Assembly: GCA_003978675.1 (NCBI GenBank)
Contig: QNYP01000034.1
Coordinates: forward strand, 1-21,159
Source of the DNA: Hydrogenothermus sp.
GTDB lineage: Bacteria > Aquificota > Aquificia > Aquificales > Hydrogenothermaceae
Direction of reading: 5' to 3'
DNA length: 21,159 nt
Part shown: in pieces, positions 8,600 to 17,268 of the stretch
Position numbering within the stretch: position 1 is the first letter of the stretch
Layout: each line of letters starts with the position of its first letter
Made by a program: the position numbers and the translations under genes
Notes under the pieces: model-generated
What the model was told of the DNA's origin: nothing
Databases searched by the model: none
Seen by the model: the letters and a program-made list of their open reading frames with translations, nothing else

Positions 8600-9566
8600 T
8601 AAAGGAATTTTTATATTCCTTTCTTTTTTTTATTTTGCCTTTGGAGACTGGGAGGATTTTAAGAATAAATTTTTAAAGCCAGAAGGTAATGTGATAGACC
8701 CATATAATAGTTATAGAACAACATCAGAAAGTCAAGGTTATGGTCTTTTTTTGGCTGTAATAAATAATGATAAAAAAACTTTTGATAGAATCTTAAATTG
8801 GACAGAAAAACATTTAAGAAGAGAAGATAACCTTTTTTCTTGGCATTGGAATGGAGGAAAAGTAATAGATATTAATAATGCGTTAGATGGAGATTTTTTT
8901 ATTGCATATTCTTTAATTTTAGCTTTTAAAAGGTGGAAAGTTCAAAAGTATTTAGAAAAAGCAAAAAAGATAATAAAATCAACAAAAGAATTGATTTTAG
9001 AAGTTTGTAATAATGAAAAAAAGCATTATGTGTTAATTCCTGCTAGATATGGCTTTTTACATGAAAAAAATGCCACCATAACCACCTTTCCAAGTTATTA
9101 CATTCCTTTTATTTTCAAGGAATTTGCAAATTATGATGATTTTTATTTTTGGAAAAATATGTACATATATACGTACAAAATATATAAAATTAAAAATATA
9201 ACCTTTAACTTAAAATTCAGTCTTTTTACAAAAAGTTGGCAAAGGATAGACTTTATAAGTTTAGATACCTATAGGTTAATACCTTACACATTTTTAGATA
9301 ATCCTAAAAAGCTTAAATTTTTAATAGGAACTTTTTATTCTATAAACATATTTTTTAGGAAAAATGGATATATACCTTTAAGTTTTTACTATAGTAAGGG
9401 AAATCAACCAAAAAGGGAATCTCCTTATTGTGTGTATAAATGGTTTTATTTTTTATATAATGACGAAAGGTATTTAGAAAGATATAAGAAATTGAAGGAA
9501 ATTGATAAAAATAACTATTTTTGTGAATTTTTTGAGATAGCTTTAGAAACTAATTACAGGGGGTAG
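8589..9566 (+). CDS. bcsZ: Glycoside hydrolase family 8 endoglucanase (BcsZ type)
   Basis: Secreted endo-beta-1,4-glucanase that trims nascent or misassembled cellulose in the periplasm. The GTG start at 8589 has AGGAG at 8576-8580. The signal peptide ends near FAFG (residue 19). The mature N-terminus matches GH8: VIDP (35-38), then TSESQGYG (45-52) with Glu47 as the likely acid, NNALDGDFFIAYSL (96-109), and SLDTYRLIPY (224-233) where Asp226 corresponds to the presumed catalytic base. At 325 aa it is slightly shorter than typical BcsZ (about 350-370). It overlaps bcsB by 11 bases and ends two bases before bcsC. The lengthy aromatic and lysine-rich middle is less conserved to the eye, but key residues are retained, so it is probably active. 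Confidence 0.88.
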   Translation: MKFNKGIFIFLSFFYFAFGDWEDFKNKFLKPEGNVIDPYNSYRTTSESQGYGLFLAVINNDKKTFDRILNWTEKHLRREDNLFSWHWNGGKVIDINNALDGDFFIAYSLILAFKRWKVQKYLEKAKKIIKSTKELILEVCNNEKKHYVLIPARYGFLHEKNATITTFPSYYIPFIFKEFANYDDFYFWKNMYIYTYKIYKIKNITFNLKFSLFTKSWQRIDFISLDTYRLIPYTFLDNPKKLKFLIGTFYSINIFFRKNGYIPLSFYYSKGNQPKRESPYCVYKWFYFLYNDERYLERYKKLKEIDKNNYFCEFFEIALETNYRG

Positions 9567-9568
9567 TA

Positions 9569-12500
9569 ATGATTAAATATATTGCATCTTTTATACTTTT
9601 TATTTCTTCGCTATCTTATGGGGAGTACCAATTAAAAATAGGTGTATCTTCTTCCATAGATATGTCTCAAAAATTAAAAATACTAAAAGATATAGGAATT
9701 GAAGATTGTAAAATATACGAGCATGAGATAACATGTGCAAAGACAAAAGACATAAATGAAGCATTAAGAATAAGGGACTATTTAGAAAGACATAATATAA
9801 TTGCATTTATAGAAGAGGTTTCAACTCCCAAAGAAAATGAAATAATTACAAAAAATGAAGAAAAAAATGTAAAAAAACTTGATGGAGAATTAAAACCGGC
9901 TAAAAATTTACAATGTGTTCAGGTATCAACATCAAAGGTTCTAAAGTTTGAAATTCCAAAATATGAAAAGTTAAAAGAACTGCCTCTTGCAAGAATAGAA
10001 AAAATAGGAAACTTTTATGTTTTAAGACTTGGAGGATACAAAGAGTATTCAAAAGCTAAAGAATTGCTAGATGCTGTAAAAAAACAATTTCCAGACGCGT
10101 TTATAAGAAGATGTGATATTATCCCTGAAAGGATAGTTTATCCTAGGAATTTTTCTTTAAACGCTAAAGAAAAATATCTAAAATCTCCGGAAGAAAAAAT
10201 ACTTTCGAAAATTTCTCCTGAAAAGATTTCTTTAGTGGGAATGATGTATCAAGAGTTAAATGCAGGAAATCTATCAAAAGCAGAAGAGTTGGCAAAAAAA
10301 TTAGAAAATACAGGCAAAAATCTTGACGATGCTTATTTTGTTTTAGGTTTGGTTAATCTAAAAAAAGGAAATTTTGGGCAAGCTTGTAAGTTGTTAGAAA
10401 AATCTTACAAAATCTCAAAAAAACCAGATGTAAAAAAAGTTAGAGATGATGCCTGTTACACATATGCAATGAAAAGGGGGTATGAAAATATAGAGAAAAA
10501 TCCCAAAATTTCAGTTTTATACTTTAAAAAAGCAAAGGAGTTTAAAGATACATTAAAAACTAAAATAGCAATAGGATATGCATATTTAAATAGTGAACAA
10601 TATGAAACAGCATACAAAATATTTAAAGATTTATATCAAAAATATAAAAAAAATGATGAGATATTAAAAGGGTATATAACTACTTTAATTAAATTAAAAA
10701 AAGAAGACGAACTAAATCAGATTGTAAAAAATATACCAGAGGAAAGACTAAAGTCTATAGAAAGTCTAGTTTTATACAACCAGTTAAAATCGATAAGAAA
10801 TTTAATAAAACAAAGGAAATTAGATGTGGCAGAGAAAAAACTCAAACAACTTTACAAGAAATTTCCCTCCAATATACCAGTTTTACTTGAACTTGGAAAT
10901 CTATATTTAGAAAAAAATGAGCTATCAAAATCCAAAAGCTATTATAGAAATGTTTTAATTTTAGAGCCAAATAATGTATATGCATTGCAAGGGTTAAAAA
11001 CTATATATATGAAAGAAGGAAATTACAAAAAGGCATTAGAAATAACTAAGAAATTAGAAAATCAAGGTATAAAAGTAGAAGATAAGGATAAGATTTTAGT
11101 TTTATATTACTTGAACAAAGCAAATGAGGAAGAAAAAGCAAAAAACTTAGCAAAAGCTAAAGAATTTTATGAAAAAGTTTTAGAAATAGAGCCAAATAAT
11201 CCATATGCATTAATAGGTCTTGGAGATGTATATTACAAGCAAGGGAATAAACAAAAGGCATTAAAGTTTTATTCTGTTGCATATGAAAATTCAAAAGATA
11301 ATTTTGATGTAAAACTAAAATTTTTATATTCTTTACTGGACTTAGAACTTTTTGACCAGATTAATAGTATTTTAGAAGATTTAAAAAATGAAAAATTAAC
11401 AAACAATCAAAGGGAAAAGTTAAAACAGTTTTATAAAGTTTTATATATAAAATATGCAATGTATCTATTTAATGAAAAGGAGTATAAAAAATCTTTAGAA
11501 GTTGCAAAAGAAGGTTTAATAATGTTTCCAGATAATAAAAACCTTTTAAATATAGCAGGTTGGAGTTGTTATAATTTAAAAGATTATGAATGTGCTAAGT
11601 TTTATTTCTTAAAGGTTTACAGAAATACAAAAGATGAAAATACAGCGATAGGACTTGCTTATATATACTTAAATACAGGAGAAAAAGAAAAGGCAAAATC
11701 AATCTTAGCTAAATTGGAAAATAGTAATAATCCTAAGATTTTAGTTGAAGTAGCCAATATTTATGAAGCATTGGGAGAAGATAAAAAAGCAGAAAAATTA
11801 ATAGAAAAACTTGAGAAAAAGGCAGTAAAGATAAAGACTTCTTCTAAAGAAGAAAAACAAGAACTAAAGTTAGAAGAGGAAATTCAAGATACAATAATTC
11901 CAAATCCATTTATAAAATCAAATTTAAAAACAGAAGATTTCACATTAAAAAAAAAGAGTAGTGTAAAAACAAGCGGAGTTAAATTGAAAGAGAAAATTAG
12001 ACTAATAAAGAAAAAGCTAATAATAAAAAAACAGCAGTATTTATCAAATATATCCTTTGGAGGAAAATTTAGATATAAAAGTGGTGATAAAGGAACTACA
12101 TTACTCTATGTATATACTCCGTTTGTAAAAGGAGAACTTTTTTTTAACCAATATTTTTATATGTATTACGGGGCATATTACCCGTTTATAACTTCAGGAG
12201 GAACTCCAGACTACAATAAATTTGGAATGGTTCAATATCCAGTAATAAGGGGAACAAATACGAACGGTTCTGGATTAGAGCCTTTTATTGGATATGTATC
12301 TAAAAAAGATTTTATATTAAAAGGAGAAATATCTTTTACACCAATAGGGAATACACCAATAAATCCTAAACTTTTAGCTAATTTTGGATTAGGTAAAAAT
12401 TTTAATCAAAATAAATTCTATATAGAAGTAGGTAGATATGTAGAAAAAAATAGCCTATTATCGTATATTGGTTCTAAAGATCTACATAGCAAAAATGTAT

Positions 12501-13093
12501 GGGGAAGAGTTTTAGAAACAAGATTATCTTTAGATTATGAAAGATTCCTTGATAAAAAAGATTCTTTAATCTTTTCTTCTATTAGGTATTCAACTTTAAA
12601 AGGGAAAAATACAAATAAAAATGAAAAATTGGATTTAATTTTCCTACCAAAATTTTATGTAGGTAATAATATCCTTTCACAAGATTATTTAGGTATTTAT
12701 TTACAATTTATGAGCTATAAAAAAGATGAAGATTTATTTTATTTTGGTAATGGAGGATATTTTTCTCCTAAAACCTACTTCATGTTAGCACCTGTATATG
12801 AAGGTTTTTATTTTAGTAAAAGAGGAGATTTAGGTATACAACTGAAATTAATGACAGGTATTTTGAATATTAATACATCAAAATACAATGAAACTACTTT
12901 GGCTTTTGATATATTTTTGGGAGGAGAAAAACTTTTATCAAATAGATATTCCTTAAAAGGTGGAATAGAACTTAGAAAAACCACTTCTTATACAGAAATA
13001 TTTAGTCTTTTATCTTTAAATTACTACTTTGGAATAAAAAGTTTTATAAGAAAACAGGACTTATTAAAAATAGGAAGAGAGGTAATAAGATAG
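9569..13093 (+). CDS. bcsC: Cellulose export protein: SPOR-like, TPR and outer-membrane barrel
   Basis: Carries the glucan across periplasm and outer membrane. The signal peptide is about 1-18 (cleavage near SYG). Two SPOR-like segments follow, at about 20-85 and 140-190; the second, with FYVLRLGGY and KAKELLDAV, is the clearer. TPR repeats fill about 215-770, with two near-identical units reading LEPNNVYAL and IEPNNPYAL. A Lys/Glu-rich linker leads into a C-terminal beta-barrel from about 825, with alternating aromatic strands as in the BcsC C-terminal domain. At 1174 aa it equals E. coli BcsC in length. After the probable last strand (NYYFGIKSF) about 16 extra basic residues follow, which is unusual because outer-membrane barrels normally end on the aromatic residue. 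The SPOR-like part is not usual for BcsC and may tether it to peptidoglycan (inference). The stop abuts the next ATG (TAGATG). Confidence 0.88.
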   Translation: MIKYIASFILFISSLSYGEYQLKIGVSSSIDMSQKLKILKDIGIEDCKIYEHEITCAKTKDINEALRIRDYLERHNIIAFIEEVSTPKENEIITKNEEKNVKKLDGELKPAKNLQCVQVSTSKVLKFEIPKYEKLKELPLARIEKIGNFYVLRLGGYKEYSKAKELLDAVKKQFPDAFIRRCDIIPERIVYPRNFSLNAKEKYLKSPEEKILSKISPEKISLVGMMYQELNAGNLSKAEELAKKLENTGKNLDDAYFVLGLVNLKKGNFGQACKLLEKSYKISKKPDVKKVRDDACYTYAMKRGYENIEKNPKISVLYFKKAKEFKDTLKTKIAIGYAYLNSEQYETAYKIFKDLYQKYKKNDEILKGYITTLIKLKKEDELNQIVKNIPEERLKSIESLVLYNQLKSIRNLIKQRKLDVAEKKLKQLYKKFPSNIPVLLELGNLYLEKNELSKSKSYYRNVLILEPNNVYALQGLKTIYMKEGNYKKALEITKKLENQGIKVEDKDKILVLYYLNKANEEEKAKNLAKAKEFYEKVLEIEPNNPYALIGLGDVYYKQGNKQKALKFYSVAYENSKDNFDVKLKFLYSLLDLELFDQINSILEDLKNEKLTNNQREKLKQFYKVLYIKYAMYLFNEKEYKKSLEVAKEGLIMFPDNKNLLNIAGWSCYNLKDYECAKFYFLKVYRNTKDENTAIGLAYIYLNTGEKEKAKSILAKLENSNNPKILVEVANIYEALGEDKKAEKLIEKLEKKAVKIKTSSKEEKQELKLEEEIQDTIIPNPFIKSNLKTEDFTLKKKSSVKTSGVKLKEKIRLIKKKLIIKKQQYLSNISFGGKFRYKSGDKGTTLLYVYTPFVKGELFFNQYFYMYYGAYYPFITSGGTPDYNKFGMVQYPVIRGTNTNGSGLEPFIGYVSKKDFILKGEISFTPIGNTPINPKLLANFGLGKNFNQNKFYIEVGRYVEKNSLLSYIGSKDLHSKNVWGRVLETRLSLDYERFLDKKDSLIFSSIRYSTLKGKNTNKNEKLDLIFLPKFYVGNNILSQDYLGIYLQFMSYKKDEDLFYFGNGGYFSPKTYFMLAPVYEGFYFSKRGDLGIQLKLMTGILNINTSKYNETTLAFDIFLGGEKLLSNRYSLKGGIELRKTTSYTEIFSLLSLNYYFGIKSFIRKQDLLKIGREVIR

Positions 13094-13825
13094 ATGCTGA
13101 TAACAATCACATCTTTAAAAGGTGGAGTTGGGAAATCCACAGTAGCTTTAAATCTAGCATATGAACTTTCTAAAAAAGGAAAAACATTGCTTATAGATAC
13201 AGACCCACAAAACAGCATTGCATCATTTTTATGTGTTGATTTTAGGAAAGGGTTTTCAGAAGTTTTATTCGATAGAATAGATATAGGAGATGTGATCATT
13301 CAACCTTTTAAAGGTAATGAAAACTTTTATATAATTCCTAATGGTTTGAAGGGGCTAAAATATGTAGAGGAGTACGAAGAGTTTTTTTTACATGATATTT
13401 TTTTTCCAGTTATGAAACAAATAAAATCTTTGCCTTTTGATTTTATTTTGTTTGATACACCTCCTAGAATATCAAAGCAAAATAAAGAACTAATAACTTA
13501 TTCTGATTATTTCATGGTAGTTGTAAATCCAGACCCAGCTTCTTATGCATCTTTTTATATATTTCTTGATTTCTTAAATAAAAATAATCTTGAAAATTTC
13601 TTTGTTATTATAAATAAGGTTGAACCAAACGAAATAAGTGAAGAGTTTTCACTTGCAATTCAGTATAAAATAAGGCAGAAAATAATAGGAATAATCCCTT
13701 TAGACAATTCAGTTGTAAGAGCAGAAGGTGAATGTCAACCAGCAACGAAATTATATACAGACTCGCCTTTTTCGTTAACCATAAAAGACATTGTAATGAG
13801 ATTTTTAGATTTAATAAAAAGATAA
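13094..13825 (+). CDS. bcsQ: BcsQ-like ParA/MinD-family ATPase
   Basis: Cytoplasmic deviant-Walker ATPase expected to work at the inner membrane in assembly or polar placement of the cellulose machine, as BcsQ does in enterobacteria. The deviant Walker A motif KGGVGKST is at 9-16 with the signature Lys9, the switch DTDPQN at 35-40, and Walker B FILFDTPP at 117-124. Length is 243 aa, close to BcsQ. It is the last gene of the operon and starts directly after the bcsC stop, with AGAGAGGT about 11 bases upstream. ParA-type proteins are alike in sequence, so the BcsQ name rests mainly on operon position. Its stop lies three bases from the stop of the converging gene. Confidence 0.85.
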   Translation: MLITITSLKGGVGKSTVALNLAYELSKKGKTLLIDTDPQNSIASFLCVDFRKGFSEVLFDRIDIGDVIIQPFKGNENFYIIPNGLKGLKYVEEYEEFFLHDIFFPVMKQIKSLPFDFILFDTPPRISKQNKELITYSDYFMVVVNPDPASYASFYIFLDFLNKNNLENFFVIINKVEPNEISEEFSLAIQYKIRQKIIGIIPLDNSVVRAEGECQPATKLYTDSPFSLTIKDIVMRFLDLIKR

Positions 13826-13828
13826 ATT

Positions 13829-14281
13829 TTATTGTTTATGTCCTATTAAACTCCAAAGTTCATGGTCTATATTATGTAATATATATTCAGGAGCTTCTAC
13901 TTCAATTACATACTTACCATCTATAACCAATGGTTTTCCATTTTCATCTAATTTAAATCTAACTTCTCCTGCCTTTTCTTTTCCTTTATAGAACTCAATA
14001 ATATTGTCTTTTTCTAATATTTTACTTGCTCCATGCATATTCATTTGCCTAAAAATTACATCTCTTATGAATTTTTTATCTGAAATAGAAAAAACTCTTA
14101 ATCCCATCTGTTCATTGTAGTATTTATCATTCCACCATACTAAAATTGCAAAAACAATAACTGCAAAATCCATAATTGCAAAAGATACACTATATTTAGG
14201 AGGTAATAAGAAAAAAGATGCGATGGTAAAAAGTGTAAAGAAGATTATCCCACCAACAATAGCCTTTGCATATGGTGTCAT
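13829..14281 (-). CDS. Small membrane protein of unknown function
   Basis: A 150-residue protein I do not recognise. Two hydrophobic helices (about 8-28 and 33-50) form a hairpin, followed by a soluble domain of about 100 residues ending in HKQ. The tail contains a beta-rich stretch (EVRFKLDENGKPLVIDGKYVIEVEAP) that may be a small sandwich or hairpin domain. The loop between the helices is very short, so both termini are probably cytoplasmic. The ATG start has AGAGGTAGGA just upstream. It follows the LolA-like gene by 53 bases and could be in the same transcript. Confidence 0.75.
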   Translation of the reverse strand: MTPYAKAIVGGIIFFTLFTIASFFLLPPKYSVSFAIMDFAVIVFAILVWWNDKYYNEQMGLRVFSISDKKFIRDVIFRQMNMHGASKILEKDNIIEFYKGKEKAGEVRFKLDENGKPLVIDGKYVIEVEAPEYILHNIDHELWSLIGHKQ

Positions 14282-14334
14282 GTCCTACCTCTAAAAAGTT
14301 TTAAACTTTACGATAAATTTAAAATTTATACTTG

Positions 14335-14931
14335 TCAATATTGTTTTATTATTTCTGTGTTTTCATTTATATTAAGGAAAGGTTTCCTATTACAGTTTTT
14401 TATTTCTTTTATATTAAATACAATTTCGTTTCCTTCTTTGTCTTGTGATTTTATTTTTTTTATATTATTTTTGCTGAAAATGATTTTAAATTCCCTAAAA
14501 TCTGAGTTTACTTTTGGGGTAAGTTCTAAGGAGTTTACATTTTCTCTAATATGAAAATTTTTTTCTAAATTCTGAGGTTTTTCTAAGATTTCCTTAAACA
14601 ATTTGTAGATAAATAAAGAATTATCAACTTTTGTAATGATTAAGGTGTTGTCAGTTTGAGAATATATGTAAGCCTTGTTATTTTTTATTAAAATTTCTTG
14701 TGTTTCTCCTGTTTCTTTGTTTTTATAAACAATTTTTAATAAGTTTTTGTATTTACATAGAAAACCACTAAATAATGTTTCTTCTTCAAGTTCTTTTATT
14801 TTGGTTATTTGCTGAAAAGATACATAAAGGAAGTTTTTATGTTTTTTTATCCACTCTTTTAAAGTCTGTAAGTTGTTTGCAAAAGAAGAAAATGAAAAAA
14901 GGAGAAAAACGAGAATAAAACCTCTTATCAA
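14335..14931 (-). CDS. LolA-like periplasmic lipoprotein carrier
   Basis: Probable periplasmic chaperone that shuttles lipoproteins from inner to outer membrane. The signal peptide spans about 1-18 (RGFILVFLLFSFSSFA). The mature protein shows the LolA half-barrel pattern: a first helix ending FLYVSFQQ, a strand SGFLCKYKNLLKIVY, then ILIKNNKAYIYS and a helix before the later strands. At 198 aa it has family length. The start is TTG, overlapping the upstream stop as TTGA (14928-14931), so translation is probably coupled. Conservation is weak and the usual proline-rich turn is not obvious, so another LolA/LolB-fold protein is possible. Confidence 0.65.
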   Translation of the reverse strand: MIRGFILVFLLFSFSSFANNLQTLKEWIKKHKNFLYVSFQQITKIKELEEETLFSGFLCKYKNLLKIVYKNKETGETQEILIKNNKAYIYSQTDNTLIITKVDNSLFIYKLFKEILEKPQNLEKNFHIRENVNSLELTPKVNSDFREFKIIFSKNNIKKIKSQDKEGNEIVFNIKEIKNCNRKPFLNINENTEIIKQY

Positions 14932-15746
14932 TACAGCACCATTGCAAGTTTTTTTCTGTATTCTTTTGTTAGAGGATCCCTTTCACCAAGTATATTAAAT
15001 ATAGTAATCATTGCTTTTCTACCAGCTTCGTCTCTATAACTCTTATCTTTTTGAAGTATTTCTAAGAAAAGCTTTAAAGCTTCTTCATAATTCCCGTCTA
15101 CAGTATAACAAGATGCCTTTTTATAAAGTTCATCAAGTTCATTTTCTACTTCTAGATTATCACATGCATCCTTTAGCTTAGCAAGCTCTTTTAGTGCTTG
15201 AGCTTGAACATAATACTCTTTTTGATATTCTGGAACAGTATCAAGGATTTTGATAGCTTCATCAATTTTTCCTTCATTTATGAAAAACTTAGCAACTTCT
15301 ATTGCTAAAGCTTTGTTTTGAGGGTACTTTTCTAAGAGTTCTTTATATATTTCCTCTGCTTCTTCTCTTTTACCTTCTAAAATGAGTATTTTAGCTCTAT
15401 CTAATTCCTGTTGAAGCTTTGATTTCATATGTTTTTCAAGCCATTCACGAAGTTTAGGTTCCGGATATGCTCCAACAAATCCATCTATTACTTTTCCATC
15501 TTTAAATAGTTTTACATCAGGTATTCCTTGTACTCCAAATTCTTGGGCAATATGAGGGTTTTCATCAGTATTTATTTTGGCAAGTATATAATCATATTCA
15601 TCAGCGAGTTTCTCAAGTAAAGGTTTTAAAACTCTACAAGGACCACACCAAGGAGCCCAAAAATCTACAACTACAGGTTTATCATATGATTTTTCTATTA
15701 CAATTTCCTCAAAATTAACATCACTTACATCATAAATTTGAGCCAT
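14928..15746 (-). CDS. Thioredoxin-TPR protein, CnoX/YbbN family
   Basis: An N-terminal thioredoxin domain (about 1-107) with the intact redox motif WCGPC (33-37) and the cis-proline region QGIPDVKLF is fused to a C-terminal helical TPR-like region (about 110-272). This is the CnoX/YbbN arrangement: a cytoplasmic holdase and redox protector that passes clients to chaperonin. E. coli CnoX has lost the CxxC; this one keeps it, as in some alphaproteobacterial members, so it may act as both chaperone and thiol reductase. There is no signal peptide. The ATG start has an AAAGGGGGT ribosome binding site about 5-12 bases upstream. It is separated from cetA by 46 bases without a clear terminator and is coupled to the LolA-like gene. 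Confidence 0.88.
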   Translation of the reverse strand: MAQIYDVSDVNFEEIVIEKSYDKPVVVDFWAPWCGPCRVLKPLLEKLADEYDYILAKINTDENPHIAQEFGVQGIPDVKLFKDGKVIDGFVGAYPEPKLREWLEKHMKSKLQQELDRAKILILEGKREEAEEIYKELLEKYPQNKALAIEVAKFFINEGKIDEAIKILDTVPEYQKEYYVQAQALKELAKLKDACDNLEVENELDELYKKASCYTVDGNYEEALKLFLEILQKDKSYRDEAGRKAMITIFNILGERDPLTKEYRKKLAMVLY

Positions 15747-15792
15747 TTAAGACCCCCTTTATATTAATTTACAATATAAAAATATATGCATA

Positions 15793-17268
15793 TCATTTTT
15801 CTTTGCTATGGTTTCTATCAGAGATTTTTGAAAGCTCGTACTCTTCAAACTCTTCAGAAAGTTTATCGAGGTACTTAAATAGCTTTTCTGATGCTTCTTC
15901 AGCTTTTTTAAAGTCCTCAATAATTCTATTTTTGTATTCAAGGACTCTGTCCTTACCTTCCACAAACTGGATTGCATCAAGGATATATTTATGTATCTCT
16001 TTATGAGGTTCTTCAATCTTTCTAAATGCGTCAAAATCCTTAAACATTTCAATTCCTTTTGAGTAGTACCATTTACCAAATTCACAACCTGTATAATTTG
16101 GAAGTTTTTCTGTCAATTCTCCATGGAAAACAGAACTATATGCTTTGTTTTTAAAAATGATGTGATTTAGTTTTTGTAGTGTTAAGAAAAGTTTGTCATT
16201 TATTATATTTGTATATGCGAGGGTAGCTATTGCATCTTTGTTTACTTTTACGACAACATCTTTAAAGTTCTCAATTGTATAACTGGATTCCTGAGCTAAT
16301 TCTGTCATTTTTTGAGAACTTCTGTATGTCCTTTGACTTTCTTCTATTAGCTCAGAAATAGCAGCATTTACTTCTTCTGTAGCTTTTGCAGTTCTTTCTG
16401 CTAAATTTCTAACTTCATCAGCAACAACTGCAAAACCTTTACCATATTCACCAGCTCTAGCAGCTTCTATAGCTGCATTTAGTGCAAGTAAGTTGGTTTG
16501 ACCTGCAATTTCTTTAATTAGATTTACTATTTGGCTTATATTTTCAGTTTTTTCTGATAATCTTGTAATAACTTCATTTGAGACTTCTATAAGTTTTATA
16601 AGTTCATTTAGTTTGCTTACAATTTCCTCTAATTCTTTAAGGCTTTCATTTGATAGTTTTGCAGTTTCTTCTCCAGCTTTCCTTATGTTTTCTGCTTTTT
16701 TTAGTGTTTGTGATAAATCTCCTTTAACAAGCATTAAACCTTTAATTATTCCACCACCTAATTTACTAAGTTCATTATTAATAGCTATTCTTTGTAAATA
16801 TCTATGGTTTTCTTCCATTGCTCTAAGAGGTTTATTTAACTCTTCTGCAATGACTTTAAATGTCCCTCTAAATCCATCTGTTACAACTTTTCTGAAAAAT
16901 CTGCCTTCTGATGCATATTCTAGAGGAGATTTAAGTTCCCTTAGAAATACCTCTACTTGGTCTAAGAAATCATTAATGTTATCCACAAGTTCTCGTAGCT
17001 CTTCTTTTTCTTTTGAGAGAACAATTCTATCTTCTAGATATCCATCTTGACTTGCTTTTTTAAGAATATTACTTATTCTAGACATTAATTTTCTTATTGA
17101 TTGTACATTTATAAATATAACCCATGCAAGAATAAAGTTTAGAAGATTTAATATCCTTATCCAGTCAAATCCATATTTAAAAATTTCAATACCTAATGTT
17201 ATTGTAAATATAATAATTGATGCAATATTTGCATATTGTATTCTAGATAGAGAAGACAAATTCGGCAT
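15793..17268 (-). CDS. CetA-like chemotaxis transducer with C-terminal CZB domain
   Basis: Methyl-accepting chemotaxis protein without a periplasmic sensor. Two membrane helices (about 12-31 and 37-54) form a tight hairpin; HAMP-like helices follow to about 155, then the signalling domain with the conserved hairpin tip (EIAGQTNLLALNAAIEAAR, 253-271). A chemoreceptor zinc-binding (CZB) domain lies at about 365-435, with His369, Cys395 in CEFGKWYYSKG, His422 and His426 in PHKEIH, giving the expected His-Cys-His-His ligand set. CZB domains bind zinc and have been linked to hypochlorite or redox sensing. The start overlaps the upstream PAS gene by 26 bases, with GGAGGGT eight bases before the ATG. 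The pair resembles Campylobacter CetA/CetB, where a PAS protein signals through a membrane-hairpin transducer. The CZB addition to such a partner is unusual. Confidence 0.88.
   Translation of the reverse strand: MPNLSSLSRIQYANIASIIIFTITLGIEIFKYGFDWIRILNLLNFILAWVIFINVQSIRKLMSRISNILKKASQDGYLEDRIVLSKEKEELRELVDNINDFLDQVEVFLRELKSPLEYASEGRFFRKVVTDGFRGTFKVIAEELNKPLRAMEENHRYLQRIAINNELSKLGGGIIKGLMLVKGDLSQTLKKAENIRKAGEETAKLSNESLKELEEIVSKLNELIKLIEVSNEVITRLSEKTENISQIVNLIKEIAGQTNLLALNAAIEAARAGEYGKGFAVVADEVRNLAERTAKATEEVNAAISELIEESQRTYRSSQKMTELAQESSYTIENFKDVVVKVNKDAIATLAYTNIINDKLFLTLQKLNHIIFKNKAYSSVFHGELTEKLPNYTGCEFGKWYYSKGIEMFKDFDAFRKIEEPHKEIHKYILDAIQFVEGKDRVLEYKNRIIEDFKKAEEASEKLFKYLDKLSEEFEEYELSKISDRNHSKEK

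Noticed and set aside
15783..15792. Palindrome ATATGCATAT as a regulatory site
   Set aside because: A ten-base AT-rich palindrome is expected by chance in such DNA; it lies at the 3' end of cetA without a matching second copy or promoter.
16613..17050. 145-aa plus-strand frame opposite the chemotaxis transducer
   Set aside because: It is a Ser/Leu-rich antisense shadow of the coiled-coil signalling domain, without initiation signals.
17243..17268. Frameshift splitting a single Aer receptor into two genes
   Set aside because: Both genes have strong ribosome binding sites and natural ends, and the two-protein form is known from CetA/CetB.
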